From SHZI01 sp031409515 (GTDB lineage: Bacteria > Pseudomonadota > Gammaproteobacteria > Steroidobacterales > GCA-2729495): 64,000 nucleotides of DNA. Where the stretch lies: assembly GCA_031409515.1 (NCBI GenBank), contig JANNXJ010000016.1, positions 124,001 to 188,000 on the forward strand, in the 5' to 3' direction. Positions within the stretch are counted from its first letter, which is position 1. Each line of letters begins with the position of its first letter. The translations under genes were made by a program, and so were the position numbers. Positions 8,127-17,335 of the stretch are shown piece after piece. The notes beneath the pieces are model-generated. The model did no database searches. It saw only the letters and a program-made list of their open reading frames with translations, and was not told the DNA's origin.

Positions 8127-9335
8127 CTAACGACCGAGACGCAGCGCCCAGACCCGCGTGGGCTCACTCTCGAAAAAGCTCCCGCTCACCAGGACAAACA
8201 CGTCCAGCTTCGGCGAGTACACCAGGGTGTAGTTAATCTCCAGCGGCGGCAGGTCAGCCCCCTCGATCCTGAGCCAGCGGTCACGACCATAGTCGTAGAG
8301 GCAAGTGATGTTGCGCCAGCCAGCTACGTCGGGGGGCAAGACCAGGGTCATCCCGCGCGAGGAATCGTAGGCGGCCGGGAAGTAGTAGCCTCCGCCTGCA
8401 GGACAGAGATCGCCGCCCGGCGAGCGCCGCTGCCACTCGCCGCGCTGCCCGGGCACCGACCCAGGTTTATAGACCCAGACATCTCCGGCACCGAGTGGCC
8501 TGCCAAACACCAGCATCACGCCATGCCGACTGTCGAACTCCGCATTGAACCAGCCCCAGTGGTGCGTCTCCGACGTCGCCAGCTGCCACTCGCGGCGGTC
8601 TGGCCCGAGTTCCCAGACACCGATCCGGGGCAGTTCGTCTTCGCCGCCCAGGCGCACGAATGGCGTGGCGACAGCCGTGGATGAGTACGCAATGACGGTG
8701 TTCCGCAGCGGATCGTAGACGGCGCCGGCGGCAAAGAAGTTGGGCAACCCGTCCTGCAACTCCGGCGCCATTCGCCACTGCCGATTCTCGAGCGCGTACG
8801 TCCAGGCCGGATCGGTCTGGGCACCGGGTGCCGGAACGAAGCTGTGCTTGGCGCCAGAAAAGACCATGACCGAATCAGCCGACGGGTCATAGATCATCGC
8901 GTCGTAGATGTGCATTGGCCAGGGCTGCAGTTGCTGGAGCCCTGCCACCCTGCGCCCCTTGGCGTCCGTGCGCATGGCGTAAGGGGGCGACGGCGGCTGG
9001 TGTCCGATCCACTTAAGGTCTCGCAGGCGCAGCTCGTAGATCGCGTTATCGAAACTCACCAGGTGCTCGTCGGCACCGAACAGAATCAGACTGTCCCGGG
9101 ATTGGTCGTAAACGGACCCCGAATGACTCCACCTGAATGAGGGTGCTGGGCCCAGCGTCACCGGCATCTCGATCCAGCGATTAACGGGCAGCTTGAGTTC
9201 CCAACCGGTGCGGGGAGCCGCTGGCTGCGTGCGCAGAGCTTCCAGATCGACGCTGGCTGTCAGTGCCGCGCCCAGGGCAAGGCAGGCCAGCACCACTGCA
9301 TATACGGACCACGCCGGAACTCTTTTACCGTCCAC
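8127..9335 (-). CDS. Membrane-anchored kelch-like six-bladed propeller protein
   Basis: The 402-residue protein begins with a short basic stretch and a hydrophobic segment (about residues 10-27), a signal anchor or uncleaved signal peptide. I count six repeats of the type YD-x-spacer-hydrophobic-FGG: SVYDQSRDSLILFGADE, MIYDPSADSVMVFSG, AVYDPLRNTVIAYSS, FDSRHGVMLVFGRP, AYDSSRGMTLVLPPD and LVYSPKLDVFVLVSG. That spacing fits a kelch-type beta-propeller exposed in the periplasm. Kelch propellers bind proteins or glycans and some are galactose-oxidase-like enzymes, but I see no catalytic signature. The gene is 12 bases downstream of the polytopic membrane protein gene, which suggests the two work together. 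Confidence 0.65.
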   Translation of the reverse strand: MDGKRVPAWSVYAVVLACLALGAALTASVDLEALRTQPAAPRTGWELKLPVNRWIEMPVTLGPAPSFRWSHSGSVYDQSRDSLILFGADEHLVSFDNAIYELRLRDLKWIGHQPPSPPYAMRTDAKGRRVAGLQQLQPWPMHIYDAMIYDPSADSVMVFSGAKHSFVPAPGAQTDPAWTYALENRQWRMAPELQDGLPNFFAAGAVYDPLRNTVIAYSSTAVATPFVRLGGEDELPRIGVWELGPDRREWQLATSETHHWGWFNAEFDSRHGVMLVFGRPLGAGDVWVYKPGSVPGQRGEWQRRSPGGDLCPAGGGYYFPAAYDSSRGMTLVLPPDVAGWRNITCLYDYGRDRWLRIEGADLPPLEINYTLVYSPKLDVFVLVSGSFFESEPTRVWALRLGR

Positions 9336-9347
9336 TGTCCTGCCCGC

Positions 9348-10871
9348 CTACCAGAAGTGCGCCAGACGCGCGAAGGTCAGGGCCCAGGCCGGTGCTGCGA
9401 GTAGTGCGAGGGCCGCCAGCAGGGCCGCCAGCAGGTCCAGGACACTGGCTGGGTCCCGCGGCCGCCGGACAGCAGCTACGGCATCTGCCAGTCCGGAACC
9501 GAGCGCCACGACCATCACCACCCAGGGAAGGGTGCCGCCCAGGACCGTCAGCGCCGGGACGGCGACCGGCAACACCAGCACGGCCGTGGCCGGTGCCCGC
9601 AGCCACCGCCCAAGGATCAACATCACCGCCAGCAGCGCCCACCCGATCAGCGCCGGACCGACGCCCAGCGCGACAACCCCTTGGGCTATAGCCTGCTGCC
9701 AGCCCAGCAGGCCCGCGGCCGCGAACAGCAATGCACCGGCGAACACCCAGATCGTGGCAGTCCCCAGGCCGTGCAGTGCGGGACCAGTGGTCCGCATCAT
9801 GACGCCCCAGGCTCGATACCAGCCAAAGCGCAGGACGCAGCCGGCGAGAATCATCAGGACCAAAAGTGCAGCTGCTTCGACGGGCCGTGCATAACCAAAA
9901 AGCACCAGCGCGGCGCTCAGGGCGAGCGCAGCAACCAGCAGCAACGTCGGCAAGTAATGCCCGGCTGCCTGTACCTTAGCGCCCCGTCGGCGAAGCACGG
10001 GCAACAACGCCACTGCGGCCGGGGCGGTGGCGATCAGGAGCGGAACGACCGCTCCCGCCCACAACGTCGCCAGCCTGACACCAGCCACGAGTCCCAGCAG
10101 ATAGAGCAGAAAGCCGAAGGGCACTAGGGAGCGCGCCAGGTGCCGGACGGAATCCGGGAGCAGGGCTACCTGGACGGATTGCGGGCCGGGGCGCTCTTCG
10201 GCTGCGCCAACCTGCCAGAGCGCCAGGGCGATGCCTGTAAATGCCAGCGCACCAAAGTCGCTCCCGGCAACGATGTTCCAGGCGAACTGGGGCATCGACA
10301 GGTAGCCTTCGTCGCCTGAACCAAAGACCAGGAGCGCTGCAGCCACCGTGATCACCAGTGCCGGCAACCAGGTCGAGCCTGGCGGCGGAAACCCCAACAG
10401 GGTCGTTTCCCCCGCAGCGCTCGGGCTGACTGCAGTCCGGCGTGTTGGCCAAGCCAGCAGTGCGCGGATCACTGCCAGGCTGGCAGCGATGGTCGCAAGA
10501 CTCAGCGGCAGGAGTAACGAGAAATCGGGGTGAAAAGCGGAGCGGCCAGCATCAAGATTTCCTCCCAGTTGCTGCCCGACCAGGGCGACCGCAAGCGTCA
10601 GGGGCGCTAGCAACAGCGCGGCCCTTCCCACCCACCCGGCGCCGGCCTGAGGCACCGCAACAAGTCCGAGGGTGAAGAAGCCCGCGACAGCCACCAGAAC
10701 CGCCACGGGCTCCAGCCATTCGTGCATTACGTTCAGGCCGAGGGACTGGCGAAGGACCCACTCAGCGATGGCCCCGCCGACCGCCAGGAACATGGCCAGA
10801 GCAGCGACGCCGACGATCAAGCCAACCGTCAGTGCATCAAGCGTCGCAAGAACTGTCATGGGGCGTCGCAT
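9348..10871 (-). CDS. Polytopic membrane protein with faint TRAP (DctM-like) resemblance
   Basis: The 507 residues are almost entirely hydrophobic, with about 12-14 possible membrane spans. The segment FGYARPVEAAALLVLMIL resembles the TPTEAAA-type motif of TRAP transporter large permeases, and the following spans including VGPALIGWALLAVMLILGRW match the layout of the DctM C-terminal half. The first 110 residues could correspond to a fused DctQ-like small subunit. Conservation is weak, so it may be a diverged permease or an unrelated protein. No periplasmic TRAP binding protein is nearby; the kelch-like protein downstream is the only candidate partner. It is the first gene of the minus-strand acyl/LuxC operon and is divergent from the deacetylase at 10979. 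The start could also be the ATG at 10859. Confidence 0.5.
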   Translation of the reverse strand: MRRPMTVLATLDALTVGLIVGVAALAMFLAVGGAIAEWVLRQSLGLNVMHEWLEPVAVLVAVAGFFTLGLVAVPQAGAGWVGRAALLLAPLTLAVALVGQQLGGNLDAGRSAFHPDFSLLLPLSLATIAASLAVIRALLAWPTRRTAVSPSAAGETTLLGFPPPGSTWLPALVITVAAALLVFGSGDEGYLSMPQFAWNIVAGSDFGALAFTGIALALWQVGAAEERPGPQSVQVALLPDSVRHLARSLVPFGFLLYLLGLVAGVRLATLWAGAVVPLLIATAPAAVALLPVLRRRGAKVQAAGHYLPTLLLVAALALSAALVLFGYARPVEAAALLVLMILAGCVLRFGWYRAWGVMMRTTGPALHGLGTATIWVFAGALLFAAAGLLGWQQAIAQGVVALGVGPALIGWALLAVMLILGRWLRAPATAVLVLPVAVPALTVLGGTLPWVVMVVALGSGLADAVAAVRRPRDPASVLDLLAALLAALALLAAPAWALTFARLAHFW

Positions 10872-10978
10872 CGGGCTTCCGGGCTGCCCTACTGGCAGGC
10901 TGGTGAACGGCTAGGGGCTTTCGGGTCTGTGAGGCTATCGACGGGCCCGCGATCGTCCCCATGGTATCGTCCTGAAGC

Positions 10979-12019
10979 ATGCATTCCCAGCCAACATCCA
11001 TGCCCACCAGCGGCGAAACCATCCGGCTGGCAGCTGGTCATCCGCCCATCCTGGTGCTCGTGGTGGATACCGAGGAAGAGTTTAACTGGGGGCAACCCTT
11101 TGACCGCCGGGCCGACGCCGTGACAGCGATGCGGGAGATCCACCGGTTCCAGGAGCTCTGCGACGGGTTCAAGGTGCATCCCTGCTACGTTGTCGACTAT
11201 CCAGTCGGCGCCAAAGCAGAGGGCTATCAGCCGCTACAGGCGGCCGCGGCAGATGGCCGCTGTGAGATTGGCGCGCACCTGCACCCCTGGGTGAATCCGC
11301 CGTTTACCGAGGAAGTAAACCCACGCAATTCCTACCCGGGCAACCTGCCGCGGGAGATCGAGCGGGCGAAGTGCGCAGAACTCCGCGACCAGATTACGAA
11401 GACTTTTGGGACCGCTCCCGTGACCTACAAGGCGGGACGGTATGGCATCGGGCCCAACACCCCGCAGATTCTCAGCGAACTTGGCTTCCTCATCGACCTG
11501 AGCCCGGCACCAGGCTTCAGCTACGTGGGTGACGGCGGCCCTGACTTCACCCACCACCCAGTGGCCCCCTACCGGTTCGGCGAGCAGAATGACCTGCTGT
11601 GCCTGCCCTGCACCGGAGGCTTCACAGGCGCACTGCCGCCCGGGGCCGCCGCGTCGGCGTTCATGCTTGGCGCCCGCCCGCCCTTCCGGAGCCTGCGCTG
11701 GCGTGGCATCTTGTCCCGACTAAACCTCGCCCGCCAGGGCCGCTTGTCCCCGGAGGGCTACACGCTGGCACAGAACAGGGTGTTGACCGACACGCTTCTC
11801 GCCCGGGGCATCAGGGTGTTTAACTACAGCTTCCACAGCCCCACCCTCAAGGCGGGCTGCACCAGCTATACCCGGACCACCGCCGACGTGGAAGCGTTCC
11901 TGAGTCAGATCAGGGATTACATCGACTATTTCCTGAACGTCATCGGCGGCGTCGTATTGCGTCCGCTTGAGGCACGGGAGATTCTCCTCCGACCTGCCCT
12001 CGCGGCCAGGAAGCAATAA
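10979..12019 (+). CDS. Polysaccharide deacetylase family protein (WalW-like)
   Basis: The 346-residue protein resembles the NodB-fold deacetylase branch seen in lipopolysaccharide and capsule loci. LVLVVDTEEEFNW (about residues 25-37) supplies the first catalytic/metal aspartate, and GAHLHPW near residue 98 has the HxH metal pair in a modified form. FNYSFHSPTLKAG near residue 283 is the late His motif. It may remove acetyl groups from the polymer, although members of this branch are poorly characterised. Its TAA stop overlaps the ATG of the ligase-like gene by one base (TAATG), so the two are coupled. It is divergent from the minus operon across a 107-base spacer. Confidence 0.78.
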   Translation: MHSQPTSMPTSGETIRLAAGHPPILVLVVDTEEEFNWGQPFDRRADAVTAMREIHRFQELCDGFKVHPCYVVDYPVGAKAEGYQPLQAAAADGRCEIGAHLHPWVNPPFTEEVNPRNSYPGNLPREIERAKCAELRDQITKTFGTAPVTYKAGRYGIGPNTPQILSELGFLIDLSPAPGFSYVGDGGPDFTHHPVAPYRFGEQNDLLCLPCTGGFTGALPPGAAASAFMLGARPPFRSLRWRGILSRLNLARQGRLSPEGYTLAQNRVLTDTLLARGIRVFNYSFHSPTLKAGCTSYTRTTADVEAFLSQIRDYIDYFLNVIGGVVLRPLEAREILLRPALAARKQ

Positions 12020-13377
12020 TGTCCGTTACCGCACTTGTCTTTCTCGCAGTCTATTTCTCGGGAATCGTCCTTGCGGTGATCAAGCACCCCCGATTCGGGT
12101 TGTATGCGTACTTGTTCGCCTTCTACGTGCACCCACCGGGGGCGTGGTGGCGCGATGACGTTCCGGATCTGCGCTGGGCGCTGATAGCTGGCCTGATCAC
12201 CCTGATAACTACTGTGCGACTGGCCAGCGACCAGCAGCGAGTCGCCTGGTATCGCACGGGTGGCGGCGGATTTCTCGTCGCCTATGTGGCCTGGATGGTG
12301 ATACAGGGGCTGTGGGCCATCAGTCCATACCACACCGAGGGCGTGGAACTCTACGCCAAGTACATCATCCTCTTTTACCTGATCTACAAGCTGGTCAACA
12401 CCGAGGAAGAGATGCGCAACTTCTTCCTGGTTCACGTCATCGGCTGCGCCTATCTGGGCTGGCTGGCCTACGGCAAGACCTTCCGTGGCCGCCTCGAAGG
12501 CGTGGGCGGACCGGGCATCGATGATGCCAACACCCTCGGCATGCACATGTCCACCGCCGCAGTCTTCGGCGCTGCCCTGCTCCTGCGGGGAGGCCGCAAC
12601 GTTCGCCTGCTCGTCATCGCAGCCATGCCCCTGATCCTCAATACGGTGGTACTCACCGGCAGCCGGGGTGCATTTGTCGGCCTTCTGGCAGGCGGCATCA
12701 GCGTGTTCTTCTCCAAACCGTCCGCGAGGAAGGCAGTGGTCTACGCACTCGGCGGGCTCGCCGTCACGCTGTTGATCATTCTGTCTCCGCCCGATTTCAT
12801 AGCCCGCATGCAAACCATTACGGTGGCAGCAGAGAATCCTGCGGAGCGCGACGAGTCCGCAGATATCCGCCTCGAACTGGCGAAAGCCCAGCTCAGGATG
12901 TTCGCGGATCATCCACTGGGCGTCGGACATCACGGCACCCGCGCCCTCGCCCCCGCCTACCTTGATGAGAGCCTGCTCACGGCAAACAGGCATGGCGGCA
13001 ACGGTGCAGAACTCACCCGGGGATCCCACAACACCCTGCTTGCCGTCATGGTGGACCAGGGCGTCGTCGGACTCCTGATCTACGGAGTGATGCTCCTGTG
13101 GGCTGCCCGTACTCTCATCAGGCTCAGACGCATGGACGCGGACGGCCTGCCCTACAACCTGGCAGCCTACCGGATGTCCCTGGCCGGAGCCCTAACGATG
13201 ATCCTCGTGGCAGGCATGTTTTCGAACTACATCAAGGCTGAAATTACGATCTGGTGCCTGGCACTGCTGGCTGCGCTGCAGGCTCAGGGCCTCGCTGCGG
13301 TCGGTGCGCCACTTGCCGCCCGGGAGGCATCAGCCCCGGCCAGCACGGCGGGCTACGCGCAGCAGAAGAACGCCTGA
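12019..13377 (+). CDS. O-antigen ligase/polymerase-like membrane protein (exosortase-A-associated type)
   Basis: The 452-residue polytopic protein has about ten to eleven hydrophobic spans. A larger soluble loop (about residues 265-330) contains RLELAKAQLRMFADHPLGVG and the segment TRGSHNTLLAVMVDQG, the Wzy_C-type signature with HNT. It resembles the putative O-glycosylation ligase family of exosortase A systems and would polymerise repeat units or attach the glycan to an acceptor on the periplasmic face. The gene starts inside the stop of the deacetylase. Its last 48 bases overlap the end of the convergent transglutaminase-like gene, which leaves no room for a conventional terminator. Confidence 0.82.
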   Translation: MSVTALVFLAVYFSGIVLAVIKHPRFGLYAYLFAFYVHPPGAWWRDDVPDLRWALIAGLITLITTVRLASDQQRVAWYRTGGGGFLVAYVAWMVIQGLWAISPYHTEGVELYAKYIILFYLIYKLVNTEEEMRNFFLVHVIGCAYLGWLAYGKTFRGRLEGVGGPGIDDANTLGMHMSTAAVFGAALLLRGGRNVRLLVIAAMPLILNTVVLTGSRGAFVGLLAGGISVFFSKPSARKAVVYALGGLAVTLLIILSPPDFIARMQTITVAAENPAERDESADIRLELAKAQLRMFADHPLGVGHHGTRALAPAYLDESLLTANRHGGNGAELTRGSHNTLLAVMVDQGVVGLLIYGVMLLWAARTLIRLRRMDADGLPYNLAAYRMSLAGALTMILVAGMFSNYIKAEITIWCLALLAALQAQGLAAVGAPLAAREASAPASTAGYAQQKNA

Positions 13378-14205
13378 AAAGACCAGCACACCAGGCAACA
13401 GCCACTTGAGCAGATAGGCAACCTGCTCGATGGGGCAGGCCCGCTTCCAGCGGGCTGAGGGCCCGCCGATCATGACTTTATTGTCTTGCGCATCGAACAC
13501 TCGATAAGCCTGGCGACGCACGACCTGGTCATTCCAATAATAGGGAATGACGCTCTCCGGCGCCTTCTCCGCCTGGGCAATGCTGAAAGGAATCACGGCG
13601 CCGTAATCCGGGTCAAGCAGAATCCAGTCGCCTTTGCCCACGTCGGCTGTCGCCACGGTATGGCCGCCCAGATCAACGAAGCCTGTGGGCAAACCTCGCC
13701 GCGACAGGAAGTCCACCAGGGCCAGTGACTGCTGGCCACAACGCCCGACCCCGCGCTCCAGCGTCCGGCGGTAGCTGCAGAATTCGTAGTCCCGGTAGGT
13801 GTCAGGTTTGAGGTACGCCAGCGCGAACAGGAGGTAGTTCTCCCAGACAGGAACGGTCATGTGCAGCCGGTCGGGACCGAAACGCGCGACATCAGCGGGG
13901 TCCAGGTGGGCGATACCCTCGTGAATCACACGAGTCGCCTGGGTAACGAGACTGACCGCATCGCCGTCCGGGATCGCCTCCAGACGCGCGACACTCTCAG
14001 CATAGGGAAGCGTAACCGAGCCTGCGAAGTCCCGATACCCGACGGCATCCGGAGCCCGGAGCGACGCAAAGAATACGCCGTAAAGATTCAGTGCCAGCAG
14101 CGCCAGTCCTACGACCGTAGTGGCGAGACCAGGCAGCAGCCAGCTTGGCCCCTCACTGGTGCCCGTCCCGAATGGTTCTGTATGCTCACTACCCACGTCG
14201 TGCAA
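13330..14205 (-). CDS. Membrane-anchored transglutaminase-like protein
   Basis: The 291-residue protein has hydrophobic spans near both ends (about residues 24-46 and 265-285), with a periplasmic domain between them. In that domain GVGRCGQQSLALVDFLSR gives the Cys, LGGHTVATA the His and WILLDPDYGAVIPF the Asp of a papain/transglutaminase-type triad in the right order. Transglutaminase-like domains occur in exopolysaccharide loci, but their substrate is generally unknown; a cysteine protease or amide-forming enzyme acting on the periplasmic face is possible. The gene follows the glycosyltransferase at 15513 by 33 bases and overlaps the convergent ligase gene by 48 bases. Confidence 0.72.
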   Translation of the reverse strand: MHDVGSEHTEPFGTGTSEGPSWLLPGLATTVVGLALLALNLYGVFFASLRAPDAVGYRDFAGSVTLPYAESVARLEAIPDGDAVSLVTQATRVIHEGIAHLDPADVARFGPDRLHMTVPVWENYLLFALAYLKPDTYRDYEFCSYRRTLERGVGRCGQQSLALVDFLSRRGLPTGFVDLGGHTVATADVGKGDWILLDPDYGAVIPFSIAQAEKAPESVIPYYWNDQVVRRQAYRVFDAQDNKVMIGGPSARWKRACPIEQVAYLLKWLLPGVLVFSGVLLLRVARRAGRG

Positions 14206-14238
14206 CTCCGCCGTTCAGGTAAACCAGGTCCACCAAGA

Positions 14239-15513
14239 CTAGCCCCGATCGGGGACCGACAGTGAAGCTACCGCTGTCTCCCGAAGAACTTCCTCCAGCA
14301 CCGCAACAAGCTTGCCAGCCTGGCGGCGCCGCGAGAACGGGGCAATCTGCTCCAGAGTCGGCCGCGAGGCGGACCCTGTGCGCAACTGCGCGATAAAGGG
14401 CCGCAGGACGCTGGAAATCTCGTCGACGTTGCCGATGTCGGCGCGACTTTCTACGCCGAGGCCACGGAGTACGTTCTCCGTCTCCCCTGCCCGGTCGAGC
14501 AAAGCAAGGATTGGGCGACGAGCATAAAGATACTCATATAGCTTGGCGGGAACCGCGTGGTTGTACGCACTCCCCTGAAAAACCAGCAGGGCATCAGCAG
14601 TGACCATCTCCTGGATCGCCTGCTCATAGGGCACGTGGGGCTCAAAGCTCACCAGGTCGCTGACGCCCAGCCGCTCGGCCAGTGTCCGGTACTCGTCTTC
14701 CACGCCGCTGGCGCGCAGGACGAGCCGGAAGTCCGCAGAACCGAGTACGCCCTCCGCACGCAACAGACCCAGCGCCTCGAAGAGCGGCCCCGGATTCCGA
14801 CCATCACTCGGCATCTCACCGCTGTGCACCAGTCGCAACGGACGCCCAGACTGAAACGGCGCACTGCCGGTGTGCTCAGGGAAATTGGTTTCATCGTACC
14901 CGTTGGGAATCACAACGGACCGGCCAGCGAGGTGGGGATAGCGGTCCACGTACATCTGCCGCGTATGTTCCGCTGTAAAAATACAGCGCGCGGCCCGGGC
15001 AACCGCCTGACGCTCAAGCCATCGGGTGATCCGCCAGCGACGCGGGTCCGCTGGGTATCCCTCCATGGTCATTGGATCCCGGAAGTCCACCACCCAGGGC
15101 AACCCAGAAGCACGTGCGAGAGTCAGGCCCACCAGCGTGGCGGTCGTAACAGGAAAAGTGGACCAGATGATGGCCGGCTTGTACCGCCGGATGAGCGAGA
15201 GCCCCGCCGGCACGGCCCCCAGGAACCAGGAGATCCAGGGGTCCGGCATCGCCAGCAGGCCAAGGTAACGTCGGCGGATGGACAGGTGGCGCGTGGCATC
15301 GAGCCCGAAGGCCCTGCAGACCGGCACATCCTCCGGGATCTCCCCGAGCTGGCTGGGGTTTTGCCTGCTGTAGGCGCGGGGATGCACGGTCAGCACGACC
15401 GGACGCCAGCCGTCCTCCCGGAGGTAGCGCACGAACTTGAGCGCCCGTTGCATCCCGCTGCTCGTGGCTACAGGCGGAAAGTGAAAGGCAATGCAAAGGA
15501 TGGATTTGTTCAT
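14239..15513 (-). CDS. Glycosyltransferase family 4
   Basis: I start this 424-residue protein at the ATG at 15513, which gives the canonical N-terminus MNKSILCIAFHFPP with the GT4 PP-small-residue loop after it. Earlier in-frame starts only add a non-conserved leader. WVVDFRDPMT, RCIFTAEHTRQMY and VVIPNGYDE are the usual GT-B landmarks, and EYLYARRPILALLD contains the donor-site glutamate region. It should transfer a sugar from a nucleotide donor to the growing lipid-linked oligosaccharide in the cytoplasm. It is divergent from the hydrolase gene across about 165 bases, which probably holds both promoters, and is followed closely by the transglutaminase-like gene. Confidence 0.85.
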   Translation of the reverse strand: MNKSILCIAFHFPPVATSSGMQRALKFVRYLREDGWRPVVLTVHPRAYSRQNPSQLGEIPEDVPVCRAFGLDATRHLSIRRRYLGLLAMPDPWISWFLGAVPAGLSLIRRYKPAIIWSTFPVTTATLVGLTLARASGLPWVVDFRDPMTMEGYPADPRRWRITRWLERQAVARAARCIFTAEHTRQMYVDRYPHLAGRSVVIPNGYDETNFPEHTGSAPFQSGRPLRLVHSGEMPSDGRNPGPLFEALGLLRAEGVLGSADFRLVLRASGVEDEYRTLAERLGVSDLVSFEPHVPYEQAIQEMVTADALLVFQGSAYNHAVPAKLYEYLYARRPILALLDRAGETENVLRGLGVESRADIGNVDEISSVLRPFIAQLRTGSASRPTLEQIAPFSRRRQAGKLVAVLEEVLRETAVASLSVPDRG

Positions 15514-15679
15514 TAAGACAGTGCCGGGGGCGATGGTGGCCACCTCCGGGCCATCAGGCGGCAGTCTAGCGCGGCGTGCGACTGTTGCAGCTCGCAGCTT
15601 CGCATTTTCGCAAACTGGCATGGCGCCCTGAGCGGCCGGGGATATATGCTGTGAACTCACCGGATTGTCGGCCCCCGCC

Positions 15680-16936
15680 ATGTGGTTCCTAGTCAGCCTG
15701 ATCGTTGCGTCTGGCCTCTGCGCTGTCGGCCTCTATCAGCTCTACCGGCGCCGCGCGCCTGCAGCAGGACAGCATTCTCCAGGCCTGGTGCTGAGCCTCC
15801 TCCTGATTTTGAGCCTGGGCGCCCTTTCGACCCTTCTGGGTGGCGCAATCGAGCACAAATTCGGCCTCGTATCGGCGGTCAGTAAGCTGGCGGATAACCC
15901 CGCACCCGGCCCCCAGACCTCGGACCCTGATGATAATGACCCGGGCCTGGTCCGCCAGCTGGCCAGGAACATCCCGACTACGACCCCACCCCAGGATGGC
16001 TCGCTCACGGCATGGCAGAGCTGGCAAAGCGACCTGCGCAACCACCTGCTCATCGACGTCTACGGGAATGCCGACCTGTTCAGCGCTGTGCGCGAGGTGC
16101 CATTCCGGGACTATCGGGAATCGGTGCAAGGCGGACTGACCCAGATCCGCGCCTCCATTCAGTCGAGCGACGGCACGTGGGTACCGATAGCACTACTGAT
16201 CCCCAAGTCGGCCCGTCGCCTGGCGGCTATCGTCGTCATACCGGGGCATGTGCCAGCCGGTGAATCAGGCCTGGACCAGCTGACGGGCACCAAAGACTCC
16301 TACCAGCATAGCGCGGCGCGACGCCTGGCTGAGGCGGGCTTCGCGACCCTGGCTATCGAACTCCGCGGGTTTGGCCGTCTGGGCCCCCCCCGGTTCCCGG
16401 AACACAAGGTCGTGGCTTACAACGCCCTTCTGGCCGGCACGTTCTACAAGGCGCTGATCATCCGGGACATCAAGGCGGCGACCGACTATCTCATCTCCCG
16501 TCCCGAGATCGATTCGGACCGAATGGGCATTGCCGGCGCGTCACTCGGCGGTGAGTTGGCGGTAGCCTATGCCGGCCTGGACACGCGTATCAAAGTGATC
16601 GCATTCCAGTCTTACGGAGGCTCGGCAGGAAACTTCAAGGCAGCGACCGGCAGCCTGGCACCCGACCCCTGTCATCTAATTCCTGGCATTGGTCGCTGGT
16701 ACCAGCAGCAGGATGTGTTTGGCCTGCTGGCGCCCCGACCCACACTGGGCCTGCGGGGCTCCGCGGAGCCCTTTGCTGACCCCGAGTTTTTTGCCGGCCT
16801 GGAGCGCGCGTGGGCCGGGTTCGGCGCCCCGGGTAGCCTGGAACTAGGAAGCGCGCCCGGAGGTCACGAATTCGCGGTGGACCCAGCGATAGCGTTCTTC
16901 AACGCGAACCTGGCAGAGAAGCCGGAACAGCCCTGA
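15680..16936 (+). CDS. Alpha/beta hydrolase with N-terminal membrane anchor
   Basis: From the ATG at 15680 the protein has 418 residues; a TTG at 15665 is an alternative start. The first 65 residues hold two hydrophobic stretches, so the catalytic domain is likely periplasmic. The hydrolase core shows AAIVVIPGHVPAG (oxyanion region), AIELRGFGR, GIAGASLGGELA with the nucleophile Ser, and GGHEFAVDP with the candidate catalytic His. It resembles acetylxylan-esterase and dienelactone-hydrolase-like families, so removal of acyl decorations from the polymer is a plausible role. It is monocistronic as far as can be seen and is followed by a long intergenic region that starts with a hairpin. Confidence 0.72.
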   Translation: MWFLVSLIVASGLCAVGLYQLYRRRAPAAGQHSPGLVLSLLLILSLGALSTLLGGAIEHKFGLVSAVSKLADNPAPGPQTSDPDDNDPGLVRQLARNIPTTTPPQDGSLTAWQSWQSDLRNHLLIDVYGNADLFSAVREVPFRDYRESVQGGLTQIRASIQSSDGTWVPIALLIPKSARRLAAIVVIPGHVPAGESGLDQLTGTKDSYQHSAARRLAEAGFATLAIELRGFGRLGPPRFPEHKVVAYNALLAGTFYKALIIRDIKAATDYLISRPEIDSDRMGIAGASLGGELAVAYAGLDTRIKVIAFQSYGGSAGNFKAATGSLAPDPCHLIPGIGRWYQQQDVFGLLAPRPTLGLRGSAEPFADPEFFAGLERAWAGFGAPGSLELGSAPGGHEFAVDPAIAFFNANLAEKPEQP

Positions 16937-16951
16937 GAAGTAAACTATAAA

Positions 16952-16983
16952 GTCATGACTTAATTGATTTTAAGTCCCATGAC
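16952..16983. terminator. Bulged inverted repeat after the hydrolase gene
   Basis: GTCATG-ACTTA and TAAGT-CC-CATGAC form an 11-bp stem with a two-base bulge and an AT-rich loop, 16 bases after the stop of the hydrolase gene. No T-run follows, so it is at best a weak or Rho-assisted terminator; it could also be an operator. Confidence 0.35.
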
Positions 16984-17315
16984 CTAGCGGCCCCTTGGAA
17001 CATGGCCACCGCTTCGCATGGCCTCAGACTTTCGGCCTATGGCATATTTTCTATTTAAAACAGCATGTTGTGCATACAGCGCCGCGCCCCCCGGATGAAA
17101 TACTGCATCGCGGCGCGCAATTACCCGGGGACATTTTTGCGGAACCTGACAGCGATTAGCGATCACACGCGTGACTCCTTGAATCGATAGGGGCCGAACA
17201 GACCGGTCTTTTCTCCGTGTCACTGGCGCCGCCACCAGCGGCTAAATTAAGCGCGCGTAAATATTATGTTCATACGCGAACGGTATCGTAGACAAACCGC
17301 TGGGAAGTCACCTGA

Positions 17316-17335
17316 GTCACGTTCACTTTTGTGAC
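17316..17335. promoter_or_regulatory. GTCAC-N10-GTGAC palindrome, possible operator
   Basis: Perfect five-base arms separated by ten bases, with an inner TCAC-TTTT-GTGA palindrome overlapping. It lies about 40-55 bases before the riboswitch aptamer, where a transcription factor could act on the promoter. No regulator is identified. Confidence 0.35.

Noticed and set aside
11926..13029. A 367-codon open frame antisense to the polymerase-like gene
   Set aside because: The plus-strand frame has clear membrane spans and a Wzy_C-like loop; the antisense product has no recognisable feature.
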